A stretch of DNA of 41,705 nucleotides from Deltaproteobacteria bacterium (GTDB lineage: Bacteria; Desulfobacterota; Syntrophia; Syntrophales; JAFGHS01), in assembly GCA_016928025.1 (NCBI GenBank), contig JAFGLN010000066.1, positions 1 through 41,705 on the forward strand, in the 5' to 3' direction. A model generated the notes under the pieces. The model saw only the letters and a program-made list of their open reading frames with translations. It ran no database searches and was not told the origin of the DNA. Below are positions 25,506 to 34,127 of the stretch, in pieces; the stretch's first letter is position 1, and each line of letters opens with the position of its first letter. Both the position numbers and the translations under genes were made by a program.

Positions 25506-27239
25506 ATGAAGAATAAATCCCTGTTAAAAAAAGAGAACATCTGGGTTTTTATCTCGCCCTGGTTTATCATCGCGGCAATTGCCGTTCTGCTGCCGCTTTT
25601 CATCTACTTGACGCTGGAGAATATCAACAAGCAAAGGGAGTACACCACGAAGCTTCTGGTGGAAAAAGGGGCCGCTCTGATCCGCTCTTTCGAAGCCGGC
25701 GCGAGGACGGGGGTCGGCATGCGATGGAGCGGCTTTCAGCTGCAGAAGCTTTTAATCGAAACGGCGCAGCAGCCGGGTATCGATTATCTTGTCGTGACGG
25801 ACCTGCGAGGCACCATCCTCGCCGACAGCGACCCTTCCTTAATCGGCGAATCCTACGGCACAGAACTCGATCTGGTTGCTGTTTCAAAAATAAAAAACGT
25901 CCAATGGCGCCGGGTCGCCAAATCAGATGGCGTGGATACATTCGAAGTTTATCGACGCTTTGCCCCGTTGGATGCGCGCTTCGAGACCTTTCACGGCCGG
26001 ATTTCCTCCAAATACAAACGGTATGACGATCAGGGTTCGCTCGGATACATCATTTTTGTCGGCCTGGACATGGAACCGATCGAAAAAGCCAGGGCGGAAG
26101 ATTTGAATCACGCTATCTTCATGGGCGTTATCCTCCTCTTAATCGGATTTTCCGGCATCGTTATGCTTTTACTGGCTCAAGGGTATCAGTCCACCAAAAC
26201 GTCCCTGTCCCGAATTAAAGCTTTTTCCGACAGTCTGGTGGACCATATGCCTATCGGCCTGATTGCTATCGATCAGAAAGGGGCCGTCATTTCTATCAAC
26301 CAGTCGGCGGAAAATATCCTGTACCTTTCCGCTTCGGAGGTCCTCAATAAGGAGGCGTCTGAAGTGCTGCCCATGTTCATCAAAGATTTGACGCAGGAAC
26401 TTAAAACCGGTGGCCGCGTGATCGAAAAAGAGCTGGATTGTCCGGCGGGTGGGCAATTTATACGATTGGATGTCGTTGCCGCGATCCTGGAAGAGGAAGA
26501 CGGGGCTTTTATGGGTTATGTCATCCTCTTCCGGGATATCACGGAAGTGCAGCAGCTTAAAAGAGAAATCGCCCGTACTCAGCGCTTGGCCTCCATTGGG
26601 AGCCTCGCTTCGGGGATTGCCCATGAAATTCGCAATCCTTTAAGCTCCATCAAGGGCTTTGCCACCTATTTCCGGGAGCGGTACCGCGATGTTCCCGAAG
26701 ACAGGAACACGGCCGACATCATGGTTCGGGAGGTCGAACGTCTGAACCGCGTCATCACCCAGCTCCTGACATTTACCCGTCCCCTGTCCCTCGAAAAAAA
26801 ACGCCAGTCCCTGCAACCGATTATCAGTCATAGTCTAAAATTGATAGAACGACAGACTAAAGAAAAAAATATAACCATCAAAACGGATGTCCCGGCAGGG
26901 GTCCGAGAGGTTCTGATCGACAAAGACGCCATGGAACAGGCCTTGCTAAACCTCTTTTTAAATGCCGTGGAGGCGATGGATGCGGGCGGTGTTCTTTCCG
27001 TTTCGCTCACGGATACGGACGCCGTCATCCGGATTGAGATTGCCGATACAGGCCGCGGCATTGAAGAAAAGGATCTCGAACGGCTTTTCGATCTTTATTT
27101 TACGACAAAACAAGCCGGCACAGGTTTGGGACTTCCCATTGTTCAGAAAATCATGGATGCCCATGACGGCGACATCAAAATAGCCGGCGAACCCGGCCGC
27201 GGTACCATCGTGACCCTGCTTCTGCCGGCTGAAGGATGA
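25506..27239 (+). CDS. Membrane sensor histidine kinase (ZraS/HydH-like)
   Basis: This 577-residue sensor kinase has a first membrane helix at about 13-36, a periplasmic sensing domain at about 40-200 and a second helix at about 203-225. A cytoplasmic PAS domain follows (about 243-345), then HisKA with the phosphorylated histidine H373 in GIAHEIRNPLSS, then HATPase with NLFLNAVEAM, DTGRGIEE and GTGLGLPIV. It probably phosphorylates the sigma-54 activator encoded 4 nt downstream. The divergent Spy/ZraP-like gene suggests that it senses metal or envelope stress. AGGAA lies just upstream of the ATG. Family and topology are clear; the ligand is not. Confidence 0.93.
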   Translation: MKNKSLLKKENIWVFISPWFIIAAIAVLLPLFIYLTLENINKQREYTTKLLVEKGAALIRSFEAGARTGVGMRWSGFQLQKLLIETAQQPGIDYLVVTDLRGTILADSDPSLIGESYGTELDLVAVSKIKNVQWRRVAKSDGVDTFEVYRRFAPLDARFETFHGRISSKYKRYDDQGSLGYIIFVGLDMEPIEKARAEDLNHAIFMGVILLLIGFSGIVMLLLAQGYQSTKTSLSRIKAFSDSLVDHMPIGLIAIDQKGAVISINQSAENILYLSASEVLNKEASEVLPMFIKDLTQELKTGGRVIEKELDCPAGGQFIRLDVVAAILEEEDGAFMGYVILFRDITEVQQLKREIARTQRLASIGSLASGIAHEIRNPLSSIKGFATYFRERYRDVPEDRNTADIMVREVERLNRVITQLLTFTRPLSLEKKRQSLQPIISHSLKLIERQTKEKNITIKTDVPAGVREVLIDKDAMEQALLNLFLNAVEAMDAGGVLSVSLTDTDAVIRIEIADTGRGIEEKDLERLFDLYFTTKQAGTGLGLPIVQKIMDAHDGDIKIAGEPGRGTIVTLLLPAEG

Positions 27240-27243
27240 CAAA

Positions 27244-28620
27244 ATGAAAACAAAACAACCCTCCATATTGGTAGTGGATGACGATCCGGCCCACCGGACC
27301 ATGTTGAAGACGTTGCTTTCCGGATGGGAATATTCCGTGGCGGAGGCCGGCGATGGCAGTGCGGCGGTGGATGAGGTCAGTCGAAGACCCTATGACCTGA
27401 TCCTCCTGGACGTCCGCATGATCAAGGTCTCCGGTCTGGAAGCGCTGACACAGATCAAAGCCATCAATCCGTCCATCCCCGTGATTATCATGACGGCCTA
27501 TGCTTCCGTCGAAACAGCTGTGGAGGCCCTGAAAAAAGGTGCCTATGATTATCTGACGAAACCCCTGGATTTCGACGAATTACGGCTGGCTATGGAACGG
27601 GCCATGGACCACATGCAGCTTCGTGAAGAAAATCTTCAGCTCAAGGAAACCATCGGCGCCCGGTTTGACAGACGAAACGTGATCGGTCGCAGCGCCGCCA
27701 TGACCAAGCTTATGGAAACGGTTGCTCTGGTCGCCCCCACGGAAGCCGTGGTGCTCATCACCGGCGAGTCCGGCACCGGTAAAGAAGTGATTGCCGGGGC
27801 CATACATTACAACAGTTACAGAAAAGATGGTCCATTCGTCAAAATCAACTGCGCCGCCATTACGGAAACCCTGCTGGAATCGGAACTCTTCGGCCACGAA
27901 AAAGGTGCTTTTACCGGTGCCGACCGTCGCAAGGAAGGTAAATTCCGCCAAGCCGAAGGCGGCAGCCTGTTTCTGGATGAAGTGAGTGAAATGTCCCTGG
28001 CCATGCAGGTCAAACTTCTGCGCGTCCTTCAGGAAAGGGAAATTACCAGAGTCGGCGGTGAAGAAGTGATCGGCGTCGATGTCCGCATCATCGCCGCCAC
28101 TAATAAGGACCTCTTTCAGGAAATAGAAGCCGGCCGTTTTCGTGAAGACCTCTATTACCGGTTAAACGTCGTCACGCTGAATGTACCGCCGTTACGACAC
28201 AGGAAGGAAGATATTCCTCTGATCGCCCAGCATTATCTTAAAATATTTTCAGAGAAAAACCGGAAGGACGTCAAGGGATTTAAGCCTCAGGCTATGGACC
28301 GCCTCCTCAAATATCACTGGCCCGGCAATATCAGGGAATTAATGAACGCCGTGGAACGGGCCGTCATCCTGTCACAGACGGAATACCTGAGTGAAGAAAT
28401 ATTTCCCGCCCCTCTCGATGAAGAATCCGTTGAATCCATCATGAAGTCCCTTTCCGGCGATTCCAACGCCTTGTCTGACATGCCCCTTGATCTGGTCGAA
28501 AAGGCAACGATCATCAAAACTCTGGAGGCCGCCGTCGGCAACAAAAGCGAAGCGGCCAGAAGACTGGGCATCACCCGGCGGACCCTTCATCAGAAACTAA
28601 AAAAATACGGGATGATGTAA
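27244..28620 (+). CDS. Sigma-54-dependent response regulator (ZraR/NtrC-like)
   Basis: This 458-residue activator has three domains. The receiver (about 5-120) carries phospho-acceptor D56 in DLILLDVRM. The AAA+ domain (about 143-375) has Walker A GESGTGKE, the sigma-54-contacting loop GAFTGA and Walker B GGSLFLDE. The Fis-type helix-turn-helix at the end is KSEAARRLGITRRTLHQKL. It remodels sigma-54 RNA polymerase to open promoters. The predicted target is the Spy/ZraP-like gene, with possible autoregulation. It follows the kinase by 4 nt. Confidence 0.94.
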   Translation: MKTKQPSILVVDDDPAHRTMLKTLLSGWEYSVAEAGDGSAAVDEVSRRPYDLILLDVRMIKVSGLEALTQIKAINPSIPVIIMTAYASVETAVEALKKGAYDYLTKPLDFDELRLAMERAMDHMQLREENLQLKETIGARFDRRNVIGRSAAMTKLMETVALVAPTEAVVLITGESGTGKEVIAGAIHYNSYRKDGPFVKINCAAITETLLESELFGHEKGAFTGADRRKEGKFRQAEGGSLFLDEVSEMSLAMQVKLLRVLQEREITRVGGEEVIGVDVRIIAATNKDLFQEIEAGRFREDLYYRLNVVTLNVPPLRHRKEDIPLIAQHYLKIFSEKNRKDVKGFKPQAMDRLLKYHWPGNIRELMNAVERAVILSQTEYLSEEIFPAPLDEESVESIMKSLSGDSNALSDMPLDLVEKATIIKTLEAAVGNKSEAARRLGITRRTLHQKLKKYGMM

Positions 28621-28799
28621 GAAAACAATCAAATAAATATTTTACCGCCTCTCGAATTATGTTAGAGATTTTTTTATTTTTCAAATGCTTGGTCCTGATA
28701 AGACGATCGAACACAGCGGAATATCCATCAGGTTAACAGGTTCGTAAACAAAAGCCTGCGCTATAAATGCTGGACAAGGTGTTTGAGGGGAAGGTTTAC

Positions 28800-29708
28800 A
28801 TGATAAAAATCAACCGTCAATTAGAGCCCGGCGAGTATAAAATCACGGATATTTTTCCCAATATCAGGATGAGCCCCGCCCTGATTGATATCTTCGGCAG
28901 CAAAGAAGCAGCGGAAGACATCTTGCAAAACAACAAAGTCCATATCATCGACAGGCCGTATTATATGTTTGTCGACGATGACGATGGAACGGTTTACATT
29001 TCCCAAAATCATCTGCAAACGTCTCCGAAGGAAATTCTCCATCTCGACATCATCCATGAACTGGTTCATGTTAAACAACACAAAGACGGCCGGGAACTAT
29101 TCGATCGAACGGTCAGTTATGTCGATCGGTGCACGGAAATTGAAGCCTATGCCGTCACGGTCAAGGAGGCGAGACGAATCGGCTTTACGGAAGATCAGAT
29201 CGTCCGTTATCTGCAAGTTGAATGGATTACACCGGGTGAACAGTTAAGGCTTGCCAAATCGCTTAATGTTTCCATCGACCATGCCTCTGCTTTCGTTATG
29301 GATTATGAAATCTACCTGAGGCGTCTCCGATCGGGCGAGCCAGCCAACCCGTTTCTGAAATTTCTGGGGACCTTATCGGATGAAATCAAGAAAGGCTTTG
29401 CCAGGTTCCGCTTACCGATCAGAAACGATTTTATCCAGATCAACGGTACCGTTCAGGACGGGTTGATCTCGGCCCTGGCCGTTGAAACCATCTCTCATGC
29501 CGGTATGACGCTCCTGTCCGCCAACGAACGCATAACATGTGTTGAGATGAAAAATGATTTTCCGGCAACGGTCAGCGACGGCAGTCTCATCGCCGAAGCC
29601 AGGGCTTACAAAGTTGAAGGCTCCCGGATCAGCGGCGAGTGTATTGTACAATCCGACAAGGACACGACGATTTGCCGCACGGAGGCATCATTTCTTATAC
29701 GCAATTGA
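28800..29708 (+). CDS. Zincin-like metalloprotease domain fused to a hotdog (PaaI-like) domain
   Basis: This 302-residue protein has two unrelated parts. Residues about 50-190 hold a zincin motif: IIHELVHVKQH (HExxH at 86-90), followed 25 residues later by EIEAYAV (E115), a plausible third zinc ligand as in gluzincins. Residues about 205-302 resemble a PaaI/4HBT hotdog thioesterase: NGTVQDGLISALAVETISHAG, then VEMKNDFPATVSDGSLIAEARAY and a final TEASFLI strand. The usual HGG catalytic turn is QDG here. No signal peptide is seen. The start at 28800 is set by GAGGGGAAGG just upstream; a longer frame from 28767 lacks such a site. It probably forms an operon with the next two genes. Function unknown. 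Confidence 0.75.
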   Translation: MIKINRQLEPGEYKITDIFPNIRMSPALIDIFGSKEAAEDILQNNKVHIIDRPYYMFVDDDDGTVYISQNHLQTSPKEILHLDIIHELVHVKQHKDGRELFDRTVSYVDRCTEIEAYAVTVKEARRIGFTEDQIVRYLQVEWITPGEQLRLAKSLNVSIDHASAFVMDYEIYLRRLRSGEPANPFLKFLGTLSDEIKKGFARFRLPIRNDFIQINGTVQDGLISALAVETISHAGMTLLSANERITCVEMKNDFPATVSDGSLIAEARAYKVEGSRISGECIVQSDKDTTICRTEASFLIRN

Positions 29709-29724
29709 ATGAAAGGAACTTAAT

Positions 29725-30315
29725 ATGGCGGAAAAAAAACATCATTATGATCTAAACTGTCGTTATTTTTTAAAAGCAGGCGCCATAAATACGAAATCCG
29801 TCTTGGAGGTCGCTGCCAAAAGGGCGCAGGAATTATCCGTTAAAAACGTTCTTGTCGCTACGTGCAGCGGCAAGACGGCCATTTCTGCCCGCAATGTTTT
29901 TCTCGAAGAGATCAAAATAATCGCTGTCACCCATGTGGCAGGTTTTCTGAAGCCCGATTACCAGGAATTATCCGATGAAGAACGCCAGCGCCTTGCATCG
30001 CGGCATGTAACCATCTTTACCGGCCAGCATGCCTTCGGCGGCGTCGGGCGCGGGGTGAGAAAAAAACTGGGGACTTATCAGGTCGATGAAATCATGGCCT
30101 ACACGTTGCGAACATTCGGTCAGGGCACCAAAGTAGCTATCGAGCTGGCATTGATGGCAACGGATGCCGGCCTCATTCGCACCGATGAAAACGTCATATC
30201 CATCGGCGGCACGGCCCACGGCGCCGATACGGCACTGGTCATCAAGCCGGCCAACAGCGCAAATTTCTTTGATCTTAAAGTCAGAGAGGTCATTTGCAAA
30301 CCGGCAGTCTTCTAA
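29725..30315 (+). CDS. Stand-alone pyruvate kinase C-terminal (alpha/beta) domain protein
   Basis: This 196-residue protein resembles the C-terminal allosteric domain of pyruvate kinase without the catalytic barrel. The Rossmann-like core is visible as SVLEVAAKRAQELSVKNVLVATCSGKTA, with later GQGTKVAIELALMATDAGLI and IGGTAHGADTALVIKPA. Stand-alone versions occur in archaea and anaerobic bacteria, with no defined function that I know of. It starts 16 nt after the zincin-hotdog gene, with AAAGGAA upstream. Confidence 0.82.
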   Translation: MAEKKHHYDLNCRYFLKAGAINTKSVLEVAAKRAQELSVKNVLVATCSGKTAISARNVFLEEIKIIAVTHVAGFLKPDYQELSDEERQRLASRHVTIFTGQHAFGGVGRGVRKKLGTYQVDEIMAYTLRTFGQGTKVAIELALMATDAGLIRTDENVISIGGTAHGADTALVIKPANSANFFDLKVREVICKPAVF

Positions 30316-30354
30316 TTCGACGTCATCACAGCGAAGACATCAAGGAAACATTAA

Positions 30355-32049
30355 ATGAAAAAAATTTTCTGTCTCATTATTGCCTTATTTCTTGTTGCTC
30401 CCATTCCCGCCGTGGCTGAAAATATCACTGTCCAGGGCAATATGGGCTCGTTCATCCATTATGAGCTACGGGAACAAATAACCACGATGGACGGGATGAG
30501 AAAACTCGACTTAAGCTTCGTGATTCCGCAAAGCTTCCAATCGCCCACTTATCAACAGTCTATAAAGGATGTCGCGCTTATTTTTTCTCCCGATCCTCAG
30601 GAAAAGAAAAAGAATACAGATCGGCGCGGCAACGAGATTGTAACCGCCACCTGGGCCAAAGTGCCCAAGGCCGTGGACGTCCGCCTCAGCTTCAACGCCT
30701 CCAGCCAAACAAAGCTCGATACCATCCATACGGAAGCGCCCTTTCCGCTGGAAAAGTTTGATGACCGCCTGGCGTACTACCTTAAAGCCACAGAGCTTGT
30801 CCAGACGAACCATCCACAGATTCGCGACCTGGCGGTTCGACTCACGATAGATGCTCGCACGGAGTTTGACGCGGTGCAACAGATCATCTCCTGGGTTGTC
30901 GATCATATCCAATATGTGACGCCGCCCGTTCGCTATGATGCCCTCTATGCCCTGGAAGCGGGCAAAGGTAATTGCCAGAACTATTCTCACTTAAGTTCCG
31001 CTATGCTTCGGGCGGTTGGAATCCCCGTACGCATCGTCAATGGCGTCACACTGAATCAGTCTTATGATATCACCTGGCAAAACGGCGTCCTGACCTTAAA
31101 AATGGGACAGGGGCGTCATTCCTGGATTGAAGTCTGGTTTCCCGATCTGGATTGGGTTCCTTTCGATCCTCAAAATACGCAACTTTTTGTGTCCAATCGT
31201 TTTGTGCGTATCGAAATCGGCACGGATAATCAGGAGACAAAAAATGACGGCTTGCTTCGCTGGACACAAACACAGGATGCAACGGGAAGTCCCTCTCTGC
31301 AGGAGACCATTCATGCCGATTTTATCAAAGACAATGTCAAAATAACGGGCAATCGGCAGACTTACGGTCCGAAAAATTTCCTTCTTTCGCCGGATGTTAA
31401 AGCCCATTTCAAACAGATCGAAGTGAAGCCGACGCCCCCGCCGCCCGTCATCCCGGAAAAGGTAAAAAAGGAACTGGTCTATGATACGCCGTTTGTTTTC
31501 GGAAATCTTCAATTTCCGGAAGATGTGGATTTTGCCTTCCCACGAAAAACGACCGCATCGGGGAAAAACCAGTTTGAAATGACCAAGAATTTTTTGGTTG
31601 AAACGGCCGAATATGTCACCACGAATGTAACCCAGTATGCTCAGATCGTCATTTTGAGAAAACCTCTGCAATTAAAAAAAGTAGGACTGGCCCTTCACAA
31701 TTTCGGCGGTGAAGGCTGGCTCTGGATCAATATATATCAGGATCACAACGGCAAACCGGGTGAGCCTCTTTATACCAGTGACATGGTCGCCCTCGACGAA
31801 TTATCCCTCAAGCCCGGCTATCGATGGCAGGATTTCGATTTCGGCCGCGACAATGCCGTTCTCATGCCGGGCGCTTATTGGATTGCTCTGGGATTTACAG
31901 GCAGTCCTATTGTGAACTGGTTTTATACTTACGGGAAACCGGTCGGACCGACATACGGGACACGATACAAAAACGTTTTTCAGGAAAATTGGAGCGGCGC
32001 TCTTAATTACGAATTCAATTATCGAGTGGTCGGACTGACGGTAAAATAA
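30355..32049 (+). CDS. Exported transglutaminase-like cysteine protease domain protein
   Basis: This 564-residue protein has a signal peptide (about 1-21, AVA-EN) and a transglutaminase-like core with the complete Cys-His-Asp triad: C207 in GKGNCQNYSHL, H255 in GRHSWIEVWF and D271 in VPFDPQNTQ. A proline-rich linker (KPTPPPPVIP, about 362-371) leads to a C-terminal beta-rich region (about 385-564) that resembles a sugar-binding or adhesion module; its family is not recognised. Bacterial exported members usually act as proteases or amidases rather than cross-linkers. It lies 39 nt after the previous gene. Confidence 0.85.
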   Translation: MKKIFCLIIALFLVAPIPAVAENITVQGNMGSFIHYELREQITTMDGMRKLDLSFVIPQSFQSPTYQQSIKDVALIFSPDPQEKKKNTDRRGNEIVTATWAKVPKAVDVRLSFNASSQTKLDTIHTEAPFPLEKFDDRLAYYLKATELVQTNHPQIRDLAVRLTIDARTEFDAVQQIISWVVDHIQYVTPPVRYDALYALEAGKGNCQNYSHLSSAMLRAVGIPVRIVNGVTLNQSYDITWQNGVLTLKMGQGRHSWIEVWFPDLDWVPFDPQNTQLFVSNRFVRIEIGTDNQETKNDGLLRWTQTQDATGSPSLQETIHADFIKDNVKITGNRQTYGPKNFLLSPDVKAHFKQIEVKPTPPPPVIPEKVKKELVYDTPFVFGNLQFPEDVDFAFPRKTTASGKNQFEMTKNFLVETAEYVTTNVTQYAQIVILRKPLQLKKVGLALHNFGGEGWLWINIYQDHNGKPGEPLYTSDMVALDELSLKPGYRWQDFDFGRDNAVLMPGAYWIALGFTGSPIVNWFYTYGKPVGPTYGTRYKNVFQENWSGALNYEFNYRVVGLTVK

Positions 32050-32104
32050 TATTTTTAAAACGGTCTATAAAAAAGCAATTTTTTTTGATAAACATATATT
32101 TATC

Positions 32105-32144
32105 TTGACACAAATTGAATCGCTTACGTATACTCCAAACGTAA
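32105..32144 (+). promoter_or_regulatory. Sigma-70 promoter of the thiolase gene with overlapping operator-like palindrome
   Basis: TTGACA (32105-32110) and TATACT (32129-32134) are separated by 18 nt, a good sigma-70 promoter. An inverted repeat TTACGT-N9-ACGTAA (32124-32144) covers the -10 and the start region, the position expected for a repressor such as a TetR- or GntR-family fatty-acid regulator. Confidence 0.6.
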
Positions 32145-32215
32145 AATACTGGTTTTTATCGTATGGATAAAAGCTGCAAATAAACCCTGTCCAGGGAATT
32201 CCAGGAGGATTTAAA

Positions 32216-33391
32216 ATGAAAGAATGTGTATTTATTGATGGTATCAGAACGGCCAATGCGCGTGCTCACAAGGAAAAGGGCTGGTTCAAAAACGTCAGGC
32301 CAGATCAACTCCTTGAAACACTTTACAAAGCCATGTTTGAAAGAAACCCCAAAGTGAAACCCGAAATGATCGAAGGCTCATTTATTGGCGCGGCGAATCT
32401 TTCCGGGATGCAGAATGATATCGGTAGGGCCTCCTGGCTGGCAGCAGGTCTACCGGAATCGATCCCCACACAGTCGGTCTGCAATCAATGTCCGTCCGGG
32501 ATGTCCGCCACGATGAATGCCGCCAGAGCCATTATGACGGGAGAAGTCGACATTATGCTGTCCGGTGGCGTGGAAGACATGGAAAAGGTCCCCATGGGTT
32601 ACGCCATGGATATGTCACCGAACCTGATGAAACGTTACAATGTCGGTGATCTGGGCATGGGTATGACGGCGGAAAAGGTGGCCGATATTTATAATGTGTC
32701 TGTCGATGATATGATCGAATTTGCCGTCTATTCCAATGAAATGGCCAAAAAAGCGAGAGACGAAGGGAAATTCGCCAATGAGATTATCCCGGTCAAAGGG
32801 CATAAAGAAGACGGAACGGAATTTGACGTTATACATGACCAGTGGATCCGTGAAAGTACGGACCCCGTTGCCATGAAGGCGATGAAAACCCCCTTCAAGG
32901 AGAACGGAAAGATATCGGCAGCGCTTTCATCACCCTTAACAGCCGGTGCAGCGCTTTTGCTGCTGATGAGCCGCGATAAAGCCGACGAGTTGGGCCTTTC
33001 CTATACCTACAAATACAAATTCGGCGCCCAGGCCGGCAATGACCCAACTGTCATGGGTATCGGCCCCATTTTCTCCACCAAAATACTCTTCGAGAAAACG
33101 GGTTTGACTCCTGATGATATCGGCGCTGTTGAGCTTAACGAAGCTTTCGCCAGCCAGTCTCTCGTTTGCGTCAGGGAGTTGAAACTTGACAACCCCAAAC
33201 CGCCCTTTACGAAAGTCAACACGTGGGGAGGCGCCATTGCGCTGGGACATCCCCTGGGAGAATCGGGTGCCCGCGTTCTGGTTACTCTGTTGAACAGGAT
33301 GAAAACGGATTATCCGGATGCAAAATACGGTTTGGCAACACTCTGCGGCGGATTCGGAAATTCCAATGCCGTTGTTATTGAAAAAGTTTAA
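32216..33391 (+). CDS. Thiolase (acetyl-CoA C-acetyltransferase)
   Basis: This 391-residue thiolase condenses or cleaves acyl-CoAs at the beta-keto position. The acyl-accepting cysteine is C92 in NQCPSGMSA. VELNEAFASQSL, WGGAIALGHPLGESGAR (catalytic His) and LCGGFGN (second Cys) complete the active site. Length is standard. It may serve beta-oxidation or its reverse in an organism that grows on fatty or aromatic acids, but acyl-chain specificity cannot be read from sequence. An AGGAGG site precedes the ATG. It is monocistronic, between its own promoter and terminator. Confidence 0.93.
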   Translation: MKECVFIDGIRTANARAHKEKGWFKNVRPDQLLETLYKAMFERNPKVKPEMIEGSFIGAANLSGMQNDIGRASWLAAGLPESIPTQSVCNQCPSGMSATMNAARAIMTGEVDIMLSGGVEDMEKVPMGYAMDMSPNLMKRYNVGDLGMGMTAEKVADIYNVSVDDMIEFAVYSNEMAKKARDEGKFANEIIPVKGHKEDGTEFDVIHDQWIRESTDPVAMKAMKTPFKENGKISAALSSPLTAGAALLLLMSRDKADELGLSYTYKYKFGAQAGNDPTVMGIGPIFSTKILFEKTGLTPDDIGAVELNEAFASQSLVCVRELKLDNPKPPFTKVNTWGGAIALGHPLGESGARVLVTLLNRMKTDYPDAKYGLATLCGGFGNSNAVVIEKV

Positions 33392-33415
33392 TAATTATTA
33401 TTGATCCAAGAATTC

Positions 33416-33460
33416 AAAAAGGCCTGACCCAAGGGATTTCCGAAATGTCAGGCCTTTTTT
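33416..33460 (+). terminator. Rho-independent terminator after the thiolase gene
   Basis: AAAAAGGCCTGAC (33416-33428) and GTCAGGCCTTTTT (33447-33459) are perfect 13-bp arms with an 18-nt loop, ending in a T run. Confidence 0.88.
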
Positions 33461-33556
33461 ATTAACGTCTCGAGGCCCGGCCGTGCAAATTTTTTTTTTT
33501 ACATCTTTCAATTTGGGACCATATTCTCTCAAGCAAATTCTACCTGAAGTCCTTTC

Positions 33557-33586
33557 TTGACTTTGAAAACTTCTTTAAACTATACT
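33557..33586 (+). promoter_or_regulatory. Sigma-70 promoter of the uspA-like gene
   Basis: TTGACT (33557-33562) and TATACT (33581-33586) are separated by 18 nt, 38 nt upstream of the start codon. Confidence 0.6.
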
Positions 33587-33623
33587 TTTTCAACCGATCA
33601 AACTGAGTGGCGGAGAAATAATA

Positions 33624-34043
33624 ATGTTTAAGAATATTCTGGTCCCTCTGAATTTCGCCAAGGAAAACAAAAAGGCGCTCGATATCGCCTTCAAAATTGC
33701 AATGGATGACGGTAGCGCAGTTCATTTATTACATGTCATTGAAATAATCGCTGATACGACTTTTACAGAATTCCAGGATTTCTATACGAAGCTGGAAATC
33801 AAAGCCCAGAAAAATATGAACACCTTGACAGCACCGCGAATAAACAATGCGATGGATATGACCTCGACAATATTATTTGGCGATCGTGTTCAGGAAATTT
33901 TGTCTTTTGCGGAAAAAAAACATATTGATCTTATTATCATGAACTCCCACAAAATTAATTTGGATAATCCTTCCCAGGGATGGGGAACGATCAGTTACAA
34001 AATCGGCATTCTTTCTCAGTGTCCCGTCATGCTGGTCAAATAA
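33624..34043 (+). CDS. Universal stress protein (UspA family)
   Basis: This 139-residue single Usp domain begins MFKNILVPLNFAKENKKALDIA and ends CPVMLVK, both typical. The usual ATP-binding G2xG9xG(S/T) motif is not clear; the corresponding stretch reads NSHKINLDNPSQGWGTIS, so it may be of the non-ATP-binding type. It is monocistronic, with its own promoter and terminator. Confidence 0.9.
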   Translation: MFKNILVPLNFAKENKKALDIAFKIAMDDGSAVHLLHVIEIIADTTFTEFQDFYTKLEIKAQKNMNTLTAPRINNAMDMTSTILFGDRVQEILSFAEKKHIDLIIMNSHKINLDNPSQGWGTISYKIGILSQCPVMLVK

Positions 34044-34049
34044 AAATGT

Positions 34050-34099
34050 AAAAAACCCCCTTTCACGCTAAAATCATTATAGTGTGACGGGGGTTTTTT
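34050..34099. terminator. Bidirectional terminator between uspA-like and desulforedoxin-like genes
   Basis: AAAAAACCCCC (34050-34060) pairs with GGGGGTTTTTT (34089-34099). An inner stem TCACGCTA/TAGTGTGA extends the hairpin with one G-U pair. T runs exist in both directions, serving both convergent genes. Confidence 0.9.
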
Positions 34100-34127
34100 A
34101 ATTGCACCTATTATAAAAGTCCGCTTA

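Noticed and set aside
33490..33500. Run of 11 T residues before the uspA-like promoter
   Set aside because: Homopolymer with no associated stem; the thiolase terminator just upstream already explains termination.
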